A stretch of DNA of 43,110 nucleotides from Caulobacteraceae bacterium (GTDB taxonomy: Bacteria; Pseudomonadota; Alphaproteobacteria; Caulobacterales; Caulobacteraceae): the NCBI GenBank assembly GCA_947441065.1, contig CANESI010000022.1, forward strand, positions 1 to 43,110. Reading direction: 5' to 3'. The notes below the pieces were generated by a model. The model did no database searches. It was not told the origin of the DNA and saw only the letters and a list, made by a program, of their open reading frames with translations. Positions 1 to 8,757 of the stretch are shown in pieces; within the stretch, counting starts at the first letter, position 1, and the number at the start of each line of letters is the position of its first letter. The position numbers were made by a program, and so were the translations under genes.

Positions 1-2
1 CC

Positions 3-722
3 ATCGGGGCTCAGGTCTCTGCTGGAACGCTAGCGCGGGTCTGGCAGATGCTGCTGAAGGCCCATGAAGAAACCCTGCGCGCGCCAGATCCCATGGCGGC
101 GGGCGAAATGGCCCTGATCCGGCTTTGCTATGCCTCCAGCCTGCCTGGACCCGAAGAGGCCCTCAAGGCCCTGCGCTCTGGTGACCCTGTCGGCGGTAGC
201 GGTCCAAGCAGCGGTGGCGGCTCATCGGGCGGCGGCGGTGGCACGGCCCGGATGATGGCAGCTCCGGCCCAGCCTCAAGGCTATGGCCAGTTGGATGCCA
301 AGCCTTCAACAGCCGCTCCGACCCTGCAATCCTTTGAAGATGTCGTCGCCCTGATCAGTTCGCGCCGCGAGGTCGGTTTGAAGCTGGATGTCGAGCGCTT
401 CATGCGCCCCATTGCCTTTCGTCAGGGCGCGATCACCTTTGAACCGGCCCCCGGCGCGCCGAACAATCTGGCCCAGCGCCTGTCTCAGCGCCTGAAGGAA
501 TGGACCGGCCAGCCTTGGCTTGTCGCTGCAGAGGGCGGCGGCGGCGCGGAAAGCCTGCTGGAGCGCGAAAAGCGCGAGGTTTCCGAGGAACGGTCTCAGG
601 TCGAGGCTGACCCCTTCGTCAAGCTGGTCATGACCACCTTTCCCGGCGCAGAGATCGTCGAAATCCGGTCCTTGGCCGCGCCCGAGGTCACTGCACCGGT
701 CGAAGAACCCGACGAGGATTGA
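3..722 (+). CDS. dnaX: DNA polymerase III subunit gamma/tau, C-terminal part (5' end outside window)
   Basis: This is the 3' part of the clamp-loader subunit gene; the reading frame is open from base 3, so the N-terminal AAA+ ATPase domain lies upstream of the window. The visible part begins in the family's domain III, with the characteristic WQMLLK stretch, followed by an APDPMAAGEMALIRL segment. A Gly/Ser-rich linker (about 25 residues with GGGSSGGGGG) then leads to a tau-like C-terminal domain rich in charged residues that would contact the polymerase and helicase. It ends with an acidic tail (VEEPDED). The next gene is recR, 77 bases downstream; the ybaB gene that commonly sits between the two in bacteria is absent. 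Identification is firm from the domain III motif and from synteny with recR. Confidence 0.9.
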   Translation: MGAQVSAGTLARVWQMLLKAHEETLRAPDPMAAGEMALIRLCYASSLPGPEEALKALRSGDPVGGSGPSSGGGSSGGGGGTARMMAAPAQPQGYGQLDAKPSTAAPTLQSFEDVVALISSRREVGLKLDVERFMRPIAFRQGAITFEPAPGAPNNLAQRLSQRLKEWTGQPWLVAAEGGGGAESLLEREKREVSEERSQVEADPFVKLVMTTFPGAEIVEIRSLAAPEVTAPVEEPDED

Positions 723-799
723 GCCCCCTGCGAAGTGGCTCCAGCCGCGCTATAGTGCTGCGAATCATTTCACCCCTTCACCCGTGATCGGAAGCGCTA

Positions 800-1405
800 T
801 TGGCCGCCGCCGGACCTGAAATCGAACGGCTAATCGCGCTTCTGGCCAAGTTGCCAGGGCTAGGTCCGCGCTCGGCCCGTCGGGCGGCCTTAGCCCTGCT
901 CAAGCGGCGTGAACAGCTTTTGCTCCCCTTAACCGAAGCCATGGCCGATGCCGGAGCGCGGGTTCGCCCCTGCCAGACCTGCGGCGCGTTAGACACCTGC
1001 GATCCTTGCGCCGTCTGTTCGGACGGCAGCCGTGATGGCCGCCTGATCTGCGTGGTCGAAGAGGTCGGTGCCCTCTGGGCCCTCGAGCGCGGCGGCTCCT
1101 TTCGCGGCCGCTATCATGTTCTGGGCGGGCTTCTATCCGCGCTGGACGGCGTCGGGCCAGAGGCTTTGCGCGTCGAGGAGTTGATCGCGCGGGTGGTCGA
1201 CACCGATGTACGCGAGGTGATCTTGGCCCTGCCGGCCACAGTGGATGGGCAGACCACAGCCCACTATCTGGCCGACCGACTGTCCGGCGCGGCCAATGCC
1301 ATATCGGTGACCATGCTGGCGCGCGGCGTTCCGGTGGGCGGCGAGTTGGATTGGCTCGATGATGGCACCATCGCCCAAGCCCTGCGCGCCAGACGTCCGG
1401 TGTAA
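800..1405 (+). CDS. recR: Recombination protein RecR
   Basis: RecR works with RecO/RecF to load RecA at single-strand gaps. The 201-residue product has the family's usual length and order: an N-terminal helix-hairpin-helix ([11 protein letters not shown], residues 18-28), a four-cysteine zinc finger (Cys58, 61, 70 and 73, with an extra Cys67), a Toprim domain starting at LICVVEEVG (about 82-90), and a conserved C-terminal [14 protein letters not shown] Walker-B-like segment. The start is a TTG at 800: an in-frame stop at 785-787 leaves no earlier start, and GGAAG at about 790-794 gives a plausible ribosome binding site. It follows dnaX and is probably cotranscribed with it. Confidence 0.95.
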   Translation: MAAAGPEIERLIALLAKLPGLGPRSARRAALALLKRREQLLLPLTEAMADAGARVRPCQTCGALDTCDPCAVCSDGSRDGRLICVVEEVGALWALERGGSFRGRYHVLGGLLSALDGVGPEALRVEELIARVVDTDVREVILALPATVDGQTTAHYLADRLSGAANAISVTMLARGVPVGGELDWLDDGTIAQALRARRPV

Positions 1406-1480
1406 AACCGAATTGGCGTCCGATTGTGACGTAGACCATCTCTAGGCTCTGGGTTCCCCTTCTTCATTGGACGGTTCGAC

Positions 1481-2743
1481 ATGACCATGGAAAGCCTACT
1501 CCCCCTCGCCCTAACCGTGCTCGCCTTGGTGGGGGTAGTGTTTTGGGGCCTATCCGAGCGCCGCCGCGCCGATGAGGCTCAGGCCATGGCCTCTGATCTG
1601 GGCGCACGCCTATCAGCCGCCGAGGAGCGGGGACGCCTGCTCGAAGATGCTCGCTCGACCATGGCCGAAGCCTTTGCCGCCGTCTCCGCCAAGACCGTCG
1701 ATCAGGCCAGCGAAGCCTTCCTCAAACGGGCCGAAGAAAACTTCAAGGCGCGCGAGACCCTCGCCCATGCCCGTATGGAAACGGTGCTCAAGCCCGTGGC
1801 CGAGACCTTGGCCAAGTTCGAGACGCAAGTTTTAGCCATCGAAAAGGCACGCGTTGAGGAAACCGGCGGCCTGAAGGAACAGATCGCCGCCCTGATGACC
1901 GCCTCGGTGGCCACCCAGGACGAGGCCCGCAAGCTATCGGCGGCGCTGCGGCGCGGGGCGGGCGTGCAGGGCCGCTGGGGTGAACAGACCCTGCGCAATG
2001 TTCTGGAGGCTGCGGGCCTGCAAAACCGCTTTGATTTTGAAGAACAGTTCTCAGTCGACTCCGACGAGGGCCGTCGCCGCCCTGACGTCAAGGTTCATAT
2101 GCCCGGCGGCGGCGTGTTCGTGATCGATGCCAAGGTCTCGCTCAACGCCTTTATGGAATCGCTAGAGGCGGTGGATGATGCGGCGCGCGACGCGGCCCTG
2201 ACCCGCCATGCCGCCAGCGTCCGCACCCATATGGGTCAGCTGTCGGCCAAGGCCTATTGGGACCAGTTCAAGACCTCACCCGATTTTGTCGCCATGTTCG
2301 TACCGGGAGACGGGTTCTTAGCCGCCGCCCTGGACCGCTTGCCGGACCTGATGACGGAGGCGATGGACCGCAAGGTCTTGCTCGTTACGCCGACCACCCT
2401 CTTTGCCCTCTGTAAGGCCGTGGCCTATGGCTGGCGGGTCGAGGAACAGTCGAAAAATGCCGATCAGGTCGCCAAGCTGGGCAAGGAACTTTACAAGCGC
2501 CTGTCGGTGATGGGCGGCCATGCGGCAGCACTGGGCAAGGCGCTGGACGGGGCCGTAGGACGCTATAATTCTTTCGTCGGCTCGCTGGAAAGTCAGGTCA
2601 TGACCCAGGCCCGCCGGTTCGAAGAACTGGCCGTGGATCACGAGGGCAAGGAGCTGATCGCGCTCGAACCGGTCGAAACGGCGGTCCGGCCGGTGACGAA
2701 ATTGCTGGGGGATGATCGTGATCCCGCTCTAGGGGCATCTTGA
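1481..2743 (+). CDS. rmuC: DNA recombination protein RmuC
   Basis: RmuC-family proteins are membrane-anchored, nuclease-like proteins that limit recombination at inverted repeats. The 420-residue product shows an N-terminal membrane segment (residues about 4-25), a long helical/coiled-coil stretch (about 30-150), and then the RmuC core with [16 protein letters not shown] near residue 165, the [12 protein letters not shown] nuclease-like motif, and the conserved [13 protein letters not shown] and [18 protein letters not shown] blocks. It lies 75 bases after recR and 31 bases before def. The location next to recR fits a DNA-repair role. Confidence 0.93.
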   Translation: MTMESLLPLALTVLALVGVVFWGLSERRRADEAQAMASDLGARLSAAEERGRLLEDARSTMAEAFAAVSAKTVDQASEAFLKRAEENFKARETLAHARMETVLKPVAETLAKFETQVLAIEKARVEETGGLKEQIAALMTASVATQDEARKLSAALRRGAGVQGRWGEQTLRNVLEAAGLQNRFDFEEQFSVDSDEGRRRPDVKVHMPGGGVFVIDAKVSLNAFMESLEAVDDAARDAALTRHAASVRTHMGQLSAKAYWDQFKTSPDFVAMFVPGDGFLAAALDRLPDLMTEAMDRKVLLVTPTTLFALCKAVAYGWRVEEQSKNADQVAKLGKELYKRLSVMGGHAAALGKALDGAVGRYNSFVGSLESQVMTQARRFEELAVDHEGKELIALEPVETAVRPVTKLLGDDRDPALGAS

Positions 2744-2774
2744 CCTTGGCCCGCCGGTCACCTACCTCCTTCCC

Positions 2775-3281
2775 ATGGCTATTCTTCCTATCCTGACTGT
2801 TCCCAATCCCGTCCTGAAGCAGGTCTCAAAGCCCGTGGAGGTCGTCGATGACGCCCTGCGCGCGCTGATGGACGATATGTTGGAGACCATGTACGACGCG
2901 CCCGGCATTGGCTTGGCGGCGATCCAGGTCGGCGTAGCCAAGCAGGTCATTGTCATGGACCTTGCCCGCGAGAACGAAGAAAAAGAGCCGCGCTTCTTCG
3001 TCAATCCGCAGATCCTGTCCAGCAATGACGAGCGGGTTGAAGGCGAAGAGGGCTGCCTGTCGGTTCCGGACGTGTTTGACATCGTCGAACGACCCAGCAA
3101 GGTTCGTCTGCGCTATCTCGACTATAATGGCGTTCAAGTCGAAGAGGAGGCCGAGGGCCTCTATGCCGTCTGCATCCAGCACGAGATGGACCACCTCAAG
3201 GGCGTTCTGTTCATCGATTATCTTTCACGCCTGAAACGCGACCGCGCCGTGACGCGGGTGAAGAAGCTGGTTCGCGGTTAA
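2775..3281 (+). CDS. def: Peptide deformylase
   Basis: Removes the formyl group from the N-terminal methionine of nascent proteins. At 168 residues it has the usual length, and all three signature motifs are present: GIGLAAIQ (44-51), EGCLSVP with the metal-binding Cys94, and HEMDH (136-140) giving the two metal-binding histidines and the catalytic Glu137. In many alphaproteobacteria def is followed by fmt (methionyl-tRNA formyltransferase). Here a repeat cluster and an unrelated thioesterase follow, so the def-fmt linkage is broken. Confidence 0.96.
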   Translation: MAILPILTVPNPVLKQVSKPVEVVDDALRALMDDMLETMYDAPGIGLAAIQVGVAKQVIVMDLARENEEKEPRFFVNPQILSSNDERVEGEEGCLSVPDVFDIVERPSKVRLRYLDYNGVQVEEEAEGLYAVCIQHEMDHLKGVLFIDYLSRLKRDRAVTRVKKLVRG

Positions 3282-3334
3282 GCGCCCCAATTAAAAACAA
3301 AAAAGGCCCTCACCCAACCCTCTCTCTCCCCCGC

Positions 3335-3418
3335 GTTCCCCGCGAAGGCGGGGATCCAGATGAGGGCCAACCAGCGGTCCGTTCTAGACGCTTCTGGGTC
3401 CCCGCCTGCGCGGGGAAC
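3335..3418. repeat. Palindromic intergenic element, copy 1 (84 bp with inverted ends)
   Basis: The element begins GTTCCCCGCGAAGGCGGGG and ends with a near-perfect inverted copy (about 24 of 26 bases match when one end is reverse-complemented). Each end is itself a small GC hairpin (CCCCGC..GCGGGG). The same 84 bases recur at 3558-3641 with a single difference (CTG versus CCG in the right hairpin). The architecture is that of paired REP sequences or a very small MITE. Similar GTTCCCCGCGAAGGCGGGG repeats are widespread in alphaproteobacterial genomes. Confidence 0.8.
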
Positions 3419-3442
3419 ACGGATGTGTTGGTTATGGGACCT

Positions 3443-3538
3443 CTTCCTCGTGCTTCGACGAGCTCAGCATGAGGAAGGACGAGCGTTTCAGGATTTCCCA
3501 CCCCTCCTCATCCTGAGCCCGTCGAAGGACGAGGAGGC
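3443..3538. repeat. Inverted pair of CTTCGACGAGCTCAG-type hairpin repeats
   Basis: Two related hairpins lie between the two 84-bp elements. The first (about 3444-3477) has arms CTTCCTCGTGCT and AGCATGAGGAAG. The second (about 3502-3537) has arms CCTCCTCATCCT and AGGACGAGGAGG, and is the first one in inverted orientation: TCGACGAGCTCAG in one, CTGAGCCCGTCGA in the other. This is the common alphaproteobacterial intergenic repeat family, so the block is a composite of two repeat families. No gene is supported between def and the thioesterase start at 3724. Confidence 0.75.
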
Positions 3539-3557
3539 ACCACCCTCTCTCCGCCGC

Positions 3558-3641
3558 GTTCCCCGCGAAGGCGGGGATCCAGATGAGGGCCAACCAGCGG
3601 TCCGTTCTAGACGCTTCTGGGTCCCCGCCCGCGCGGGGAAC
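3558..3641. repeat. Palindromic intergenic element, copy 2
   Basis: Second copy of the 84-bp element described at 3335-3418, in the same orientation, 223 bases downstream and essentially identical. Together the two copies and the inverted hairpins fill the 442-base gap between def and the next gene. Confidence 0.8.
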
Positions 3642-3723
3642 GTGGCTATGGGGGCTTTTCTGCCGTTGCCCATGGACCCCTTGTTCTGTTGCGCCCTCGA
3701 ACTTCGGGAGTCATATAGGCCCG

Positions 3724-4530
3724 ATGAGTGAGCCCTTTTTCCATCTTCAGCCGACCCATAACCCGCATCGCTGGTATCTGCCGATTGATCCCAAGATCTG
3801 CGTTGGACCGCCGGACAAATGTTTCATGTTTGGCGGCGTCGGTCTGGCCAGCGCCATCCGGGCGATGGAGCAGACCTGCGAGCGGCCGGTGGTCTGGGCC
3901 ACAGCGCAATATCTGTCCTTTGCGCGGCCGCCGTCGGTTGTCGATCTAGACGTCTGGGTCCCTGCCCATGGCAAGTCCAACAGTCAGGCCCGCGTGATCG
4001 GCCATGTCGGCGACAAGGAGATCTTCACGGTCAATGCGGCCCTTGGTCAGCGCGATAATGAAATCTCACAGACCTGGCTCAAGGCCCCCGATGTTCCGGC
4101 CCCGATGGACTGCCCCTTGCGCGAACATTGGCGCGATCAACGCGACATGCTGCATGGCCGCCTCCAGACCCGCGTCGCCTATGGGCAGGACCGCAAGACC
4201 GGCACGCTCAGCCCCGATGGCCGCTCGATCCTATGGATCCGTCCAACGCCGGGCATCACCATCGACCGGGCCATGCTGGCCGTCATTGCTGACTTTGTAC
4301 CCAGCGGCATCGGCAGCGCGCTGGGCCGTGCCGCAGGGGGCAACAGTCTCGACAATACCATCCGCTATTGCCAGTTCGTGCCGACCGAGTGGGTCCTGTG
4401 CGACATCCATGTTCAAGCCATCCATGGCGGCTTTGCCCACGGCTCGATGTCGATGTTTGCCCAGACCGGGGAATTGCTGGCCACAGCCAGTCAGTCCTTG
4501 ATCCTGCGTATTCACGACACGGCCAAATGA
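3724..4530 (+). CDS. TesB-like acyl-CoA thioesterase (double hotdog)
   Basis: Predicted to hydrolyse acyl-CoA to free fatty acid and CoA in the cytoplasm. The 268-residue product shows two hotdog halves: an N-terminal half with VGPPDKCFMFGGVGLASA, and a C-terminal half with SLDNTIRYCQF and a final ASQSLILR. The Asp of SLDNT and the Gln of ASQ match two of the catalytic positions of the TesB family. The frame is open further upstream, but that extension runs into the repeat element, so ATG 3724 is chosen. Its stop overlaps the start of the acyltransferase gene by ATGA, so the two are translationally coupled. The physiological substrate is not evident. Confidence 0.83.
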   Translation: MSEPFFHLQPTHNPHRWYLPIDPKICVGPPDKCFMFGGVGLASAIRAMEQTCERPVVWATAQYLSFARPPSVVDLDVWVPAHGKSNSQARVIGHVGDKEIFTVNAALGQRDNEISQTWLKAPDVPAPMDCPLREHWRDQRDMLHGRLQTRVAYGQDRKTGTLSPDGRSILWIRPTPGITIDRAMLAVIADFVPSGIGSALGRAAGGNSLDNTIRYCQFVPTEWVLCDIHVQAIHGGFAHGSMSMFAQTGELLATASQSLILRIHDTAK

Positions 4531-5579
4531 CCAAGGGCGCGGCGCTGTCCCTTGCGCCGCTGCGCTCGATCCAGTCCCTACGCGGGATTGCCGCCCTGTC
4601 GGTCGTGCTGTTTCACATCAGCCAGTGGATGCCGATCCCAGCGGGTATGACCGGCACCCCCTCCATCGGGTCGGCGGGGGTTGACCTGTTCTTTGTGATC
4701 AGCGGTGTGGTCCTTTGGCTATCGGTCAGTCAGCGGGATCAGAGCGCCAAACAGTTCCTGCTCGGGCGCGTCATTCGGGTGGTTCCAGCCTATTGGGTAG
4801 CCACGCTCGTGGTCACGGCGCTGGTTCTGATCGATGCCAAGAACATGACGGCGGCGCATTTTGAACCGCTGCATCTGGTGCTGTCGCTGTTCCTGATCCC
4901 GCACCTCAATCCAGCCGGTGAGCCCTTCCCCCTTCTGCCCGTGGGCTGGAGCCTGACCTATGAGGCCCTGTTCTATCTGATCATGGCCATCAGTCTTTGG
5001 CGCAAGCCCTCTAACCCGCTGATCTTTGTCACCATGGCCTTAATAGGCTGTTGGATGTTTGGCTTCATCAGCAGCGAGGCGGCCTTTTTGATCGCCAACC
5101 CCATGCTGACCGAATTCATCCTTGGCCTGTTGATCGGCCAAGCCCTGCTCAGCCGTGCCCTGCCCGGCCCTCGCCTTTCCGCCGCATTGCTGGTCTTGGG
5201 CATAGGTCTGTTGGCGGCGCAGCATGCAGCCGTCACCGATTTTGGCTTTTGGCGGGCTCTGGTCTGGGGCGGTCCGTCGGCCCTGATCGTTGCAGGCGCA
5301 GCGGGGATAGAGGCCTCAGGGCGCTGGCCGCGTCTGGCCCTGCTCGAAGGTTTGGGTGAGATCTCCTACAGTCTCTATCTGGTGCACTGGCCCGTGACCT
5401 GGCTGCTCGGTCGCCATTGGCTCGGTGTTCATGACCTTGGCTATGGCGCTGCCGTGATCGCAATTTCCATCCCAACCGCGTGGCTGTTCTGGCGTCTGGT
5501 TGAACAGCCGTCGCTAAAGGCCCTTAGACGCAGGTTTGAACTGGAACCCGCCGGTTCGGGGCCTATAGTGGGCTCATAA
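4527..5579 (+). CDS. Acyltransferase family 3 membrane protein (OafA/YrhL-like)
   Basis: A 350-residue polytopic inner-membrane protein of the acyltransferase-3 superfamily, whose members O-acylate surface sugars or other small molecules. The N-terminus has the hallmark SIQSLRGIAALSVVLFH (conserved Arg and His), then GSAGVDLFFVISGVVLW, and many hydrophobic segments follow, ending with the SYSLYLVHWPV and LFWRLVEQPS motifs of the family. ATG 4527 overlaps the upstream stop (ATGA); an earlier in-frame start exists inside the thioesterase gene and is less likely. Pairing with a thioesterase suggests acyl-group handling. An O-acetylation role on surface glycan is inference from the family and from the many sugar genes in the window. 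Confidence 0.88.
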   Translation: MTKGAALSLAPLRSIQSLRGIAALSVVLFHISQWMPIPAGMTGTPSIGSAGVDLFFVISGVVLWLSVSQRDQSAKQFLLGRVIRVVPAYWVATLVVTALVLIDAKNMTAAHFEPLHLVLSLFLIPHLNPAGEPFPLLPVGWSLTYEALFYLIMAISLWRKPSNPLIFVTMALIGCWMFGFISSEAAFLIANPMLTEFILGLLIGQALLSRALPGPRLSAALLVLGIGLLAAQHAAVTDFGFWRALVWGGPSALIVAGAAGIEASGRWPRLALLEGLGEISYSLYLVHWPVTWLLGRHWLGVHDLGYGAAVIAISIPTAWLFWRLVEQPSLKALRRRFELEPAGSGPIVGS

Positions 5580-5601
5580 GATCATCCTAGGGAGAACAGA
5601 G

Positions 5602-6390
5602 ATGGGACGGCTTCAAGGTAAGCGCACAATCATCACCGGAGCAGGATCGGGCATTGGCCGGGCCACCTCCAAGGCCTTTGCCCGCGAGGGTGCCAGCATC
5701 CTTTGCGTCGACAAGACCGACGCCGTCCATGAGACCGTCGAAATGATCATCGCCGCCGGTGGCCACGCCATTGGTATGACGGCCGATGTTGGGGTTGAGG
5801 CTGAGGTCATCGGCTATGTCGACCGGGCTATCGCCGAATTTGGCGGGCTGGACATCATCTATGCCAATGCCGGGATCTCGGGCGGCATGGTGCCGTTCTT
5901 TGACCAGACCGTGGACTATTGGAACGAGATCTTGCGGGTCAATCTGATCGGTCCGTTCTTGGCCATCAAGCATGTCGCGCCGCACCTGATCAAACAGGGT
6001 AAGGGCTCGATCATCTGCACCGCCTCGGTCGCAGGCATCCGCGCCAATGCTGGCGGCTCGCCCTATTCTGCGTCAAAGGCCGGGGTGATCTCTCTGGTTC
6101 AGACCAGTTCCAACGCCTTTTACGGCACCGGCGTTCGGGTCAATGCTGTCTGCCCCGGCCTGATCGAGACCGGCATGACCAAGCCGATCTTTGACAATGC
6201 CCGCGCGCGCGGCAACGAGGACAAGATCGGCCAGCTCAATCCCATGGGCCGCTATGGCGAACCCGAAGAGATCGCCAATATGGTGCTGTTCTTGGCCTCG
6301 GACGAAGCCTCTTACGTCAATGGCCAAGCCTTCCCGGTTGACGGTGGCCTGACCTCGACCCTGCCCTTCGTTAAGCCGCGCACGAGCTAA
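5602..6390 (+). CDS. SDR-family oxidoreductase
   Basis: A classical short-chain dehydrogenase/reductase of 262 residues. It has the nucleotide-binding TGAGSGIG (12-19), NAG (89-91), a catalytic Ser at about 142, and YSASK with Tyr155 and Lys159. Asp37 (CVDKTD) at the end of beta-2 favours NAD(H) over NADP(H). The C-terminal PVDGGLTS loop is typical. A ribosome binding site, GGGAGA, lies just before the ATG. The substrate cannot be read from the sequence. It ends head-to-head with the crotonase gene, with a hairpin between. Confidence 0.92.
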   Translation: MGRLQGKRTIITGAGSGIGRATSKAFAREGASILCVDKTDAVHETVEMIIAAGGHAIGMTADVGVEAEVIGYVDRAIAEFGGLDIIYANAGISGGMVPFFDQTVDYWNEILRVNLIGPFLAIKHVAPHLIKQGKGSIICTASVAGIRANAGGSPYSASKAGVISLVQTSSNAFYGTGVRVNAVCPGLIETGMTKPIFDNARARGNEDKIGQLNPMGRYGEPEEIANMVLFLASDEASYVNGQAFPVDGGLTSTLPFVKPRTS

Positions 6391-6393
6391 GCT

Positions 6394-6429
6394 CGCGCGT
6401 TAAGCCCAACGATAAGACATTAGCGCGCG
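6394..6429. terminator. Possible bidirectional terminator hairpin
   Basis: Arms 6394-6403 and 6420-6429 can form a 10-bp GC-rich stem with one G-U pair and a 16-base loop, placed exactly between two convergent genes. There is no clear T-tract, so it may be only a transcription-slowing hairpin. Confidence 0.4.
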
Positions 6430-6430
6430 C

Positions 6431-7234
6431 TCAATTGACGAAATTGGGCGCGCGTTTTTGCATGCTGGAAAGTACCGCCTCGATCTGATTGGGTGAGCCG
6501 ATCAGAGCCGACTGCTCGACACTTTCGGCCAGCAAGATCGCCCGCTGATCCCCATCATCGGCCAGATTCATCAGGCGCTTATCGGCGCGAATAGCATCAG
6601 GATTCTTAGCCGCCACATCGCGTGCAAAGGCCAGAGCCTCGGCATAGGGATCGGCGCAGACCCGCGTCGCGAGACCCAGGCTCAGGGCCTCTTCACCGGT
6701 AAATTGGCGGCCGCTATAGGTCAGTTCCCGGGCCTGATCGTCGCGGATCAGGCGGCGCAGCAGGGCAATGCCAGCCATGTCGGGGACAAGGCCCCACTTG
6801 ATCTCCATCACGGCCATGCGCGCATCGGGCGTCACAAAGCGCATGTCCGCCCCGAGAGCCAACTGAAAGCCGCCGCCAAAGGCCACACCGTGGACTGCGG
6901 CAATGACCGGAACCGGAATCTCGCGCCAGACCATCACGGCATGCTGAGCGCGGTTAGACCCGCCCTCTGTGCGCGGGGTCTCGACCAGACCGGTCCCACC
7001 CTTGCGCTCACCCGAGGCCATCTTGTCGAAATTGCCCATGTCCAGTCCGGCGCAGAAGGCCCGGCCAGCGCCGGAGAGCACCACCGCGCGAACACCCGCT
7101 TCGGTCTTCAACCGCTCACCGGTCTTGATCAAGGCTTCGAACATGGCGTCATCCAGCGCGTTCATCTTATCGACGCGGACCAAACGCACGTCGGCAACGC
7201 CGCCTTGAATATCTACTGTGATGCGATCTTCCAT
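6431..7234 (-). CDS. Crotonase-family protein (enoyl-CoA hydratase-like)
   Basis: A 267-residue member of the enoyl-CoA hydratase/isomerase superfamily, with the oxyanion-hole segments GAGRAFCAGLDMGNF and HGVAFGGGFQLALGAD and the MEIKWGLVPDMAG helix. In classical hydratases two glutamates activate water. Here the first position is Gln (GGGFQL instead of GGGCEL) while the second Glu (MEIKWG) is kept, so the reaction may not be simple hydration. ATG 7234 follows GGGAGAG and is preferred over a start 51 bases upstream. It lies 107 bases downstream of msrB on the same strand. Confidence 0.88.
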   Translation of the reverse strand: MEDRITVDIQGGVADVRLVRVDKMNALDDAMFEALIKTGERLKTEAGVRAVVLSGAGRAFCAGLDMGNFDKMASGERKGGTGLVETPRTEGGSNRAQHAVMVWREIPVPVIAAVHGVAFGGGFQLALGADMRFVTPDARMAVMEIKWGLVPDMAGIALLRRLIRDDQARELTYSGRQFTGEEALSLGLATRVCADPYAEALAFARDVAAKNPDAIRADKRLMNLADDGDQRAILLAESVEQSALIGSPNQIEAVLSSMQKRAPNFVN

Positions 7235-7341
7235 AGGGTCTCTCCCAAATCTCGCCGGCCGTTTACTCGACCTAACCTTTGACATGACGATATATCGAGG
7301 CCTTAGCCCTTGTCAGCCCAGACCTTAGGTCAACCTGTGGC

Positions 7342-7833
7342 TCAAACGGGGCGAAATTTCATGGCGATGCCGTTCATGCAATAGCGCTTGCCGGTTGGGG
7401 CCGGACCGTCATCAAAGACGTGGCCCAGATGGCCCCCGCAGCGGCGGCAATGAACCTCTATCCGCACACTGAAAAGGGACCGATCGATTGCGGTGCGGAC
7501 GGCATTTTTGATTGGCCGAACGAAGCTGGGCCAACCGGTGCCAGAATCGAACTTGTCCTCGGACCGATAGAGATCGAGGTTACAGCCCGCGCAGACAAAG
7601 ACGCCTTTGCGTTTTTCGCGGTCTAGGGGACTGGTTCCCGCTCGCTCGGTCGATTGGTCGCGTAAGACCGCATATTGCTCGGGGGTCAGACGCTTTCTCC
7701 ACTCCGCATCACTCAGCGTGACCTCGAACCGCTCGCTGCTGGTCGAGGCCGCAAAGGCCGATGACTGAGCCGCCGCATTGATCAGAAGGGCCGAACCGGC
7801 GGCCTTAATCAGAAGCTGTCTACGATCAATCAT
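7342..7833 (-). CDS. msrB: Peptide-methionine (R)-S-oxide reductase, Tat-exported
   Basis: Reduces methionine-R-sulfoxide in proteins. The 163-residue product has a zinc site (Cys81, Cys84, Cys129, Cys132), the GTGWPSF motif, the HCRRCGGHLGHVFDDGP block and the catalytic Cys152 in RYCMN. The N-terminus DRRQLLIKAAGSALL followed by AQSSAFA resembles a twin-arginine signal peptide, so the enzyme probably acts in the periplasm, after folding and metal loading. It starts 30 bases after rmlA on the same strand and could be cotranscribed with the rml operon. A periplasmic partner reductase is not seen here. Confidence 0.92.
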   Translation of the reverse strand: MIDRRQLLIKAAGSALLINAAAQSSAFAASTSSERFEVTLSDAEWRKRLTPEQYAVLRDQSTERAGTSPLDREKRKGVFVCAGCNLDLYRSEDKFDSGTGWPSFVRPIKNAVRTAIDRSLFSVRIEVHCRRCGGHLGHVFDDGPAPTGKRYCMNGIAMKFRPV

Positions 7834-7863
7834 ATCCGTCGCTCCTTTGGGTCTGAATGGGTC

Positions 7864-8757
7864 CTAGGCGGTCCAGCCAGAGGGCGAACCCTGACGCGTC
7901 AGCAAGGCCCTGAGATAGTGCGAATAGCTCGAGGATCCATTGAAAATGGTCTGGGCGCGCAAGGTCTGCTCGTCGATGAAGCCCATATGGAGGGCGACCT
8001 CTTCGGGGCACGCAATCTTAAAGCCCTGGCGCTTTTCCAAGGTGCGGACAAATTCAGCCGCTTCCAACAGGCTATCGGGCGTGCCCGTATCCAACCAAGC
8101 ATAACCGCGCCCCATCAGTTCGACCGACAGGCGGCCCCGTTCCAGATAGGTGCGGTTGACGTCGGTGATCTCATATTCGCCCCGAGCCGAGGGCTTGAGG
8201 TTGGCGGCAATATCAACCACCGCCTCATCATAGAAATAGAGCCCCGTCACTGCCCAGTTGGAACGCGGCGAGACCGGCTTTTCTTCGATGGAAATGGCCC
8301 GTTGCTGCTCGTCAAACTCGACCACGCCGTAACGTTCAGGGTCTTGCACATGATAGGCGAAGACGGTTGCCCCCGCGCCATTGGTCTGGGCTCGGCCCAG
8401 CAATTCCGGCAGGCCTTGGCCATAATAGATATTGTCGCCAAGGATCAGGCAGGAGGGCCCACCCGCCACAAAATCTGCCCCGATGACATAGGCCTGCGCC
8501 AAGCCATTGGGTTCAGCCTGGGTGCGATAGGATAGGGACAGTCCCCACTGCGAGCCATCACCGAGCAGCTGTTGAAACTGCGGCAGGTCATGGGGCGTGG
8601 TGATCAACAAAATATCCCGCACACCCGCCATCATCAGCGTGGTCAGGGGATAGTAGATCATTGGCTTGTCATAGACCGGCATCAACTGCTTGGAGGTGAC
8701 GAGGGTCATGGGGTGCAGGCGCGATCCGCTGCCTCCGGCCAAGATGATACCCTTCAT
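7864..8757 (-). CDS. rmlA: Glucose-1-phosphate thymidylyltransferase
   Basis: First step of dTDP-L-rhamnose synthesis: glucose-1-phosphate + dTTP to dTDP-glucose. The 297-residue product starts [18 protein letters not shown], the nucleotide-binding signature, and contains LGDNIYYG and the conserved GVVEFD and [20 protein letters not shown] stretches. Its ATG (8757) overlaps the rmlD stop as ATGA, which fixes the start. It is the last gene of the rmlB-C-D-A operon. Confidence 0.95.
   Translation of the reverse strand: MKGIILAGGSGSRLHPMTLVTSKQLMPVYDKPMIYYPLTTLMMAGVRDILLITTPHDLPQFQQLLGDGSQWGLSLSYRTQAEPNGLAQAYVIGADFVAGGPSCLILGDNIYYGQGLPELLGRAQTNGAGATVFAYHVQDPERYGVVEFDEQQRAISIEEKPVSPRSNWAVTGLYFYDEAVVDIAANLKPSARGEYEITDVNRTYLERGRLSVELMGRGYAWLDTGTPDSLLEAAEFVRTLEKRQGFKIACPEEVALHMGFIDEQTLRAQTIFNGSSSYSHYLRALLTRQGSPSGWTA

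Noticed and set aside
3331-3645. CRISPR-like repeats after def
   Set aside because: Only two copies, 223 bases apart, with internal inverted ends and no regular unique spacers; REP/MITE-type repeats.
3583-3723. Upstream start for the thioesterase inside the repeat element
   Set aside because: The extra 47 residues come from repeat DNA; ATG 3724 gives the normal family N-terminus.
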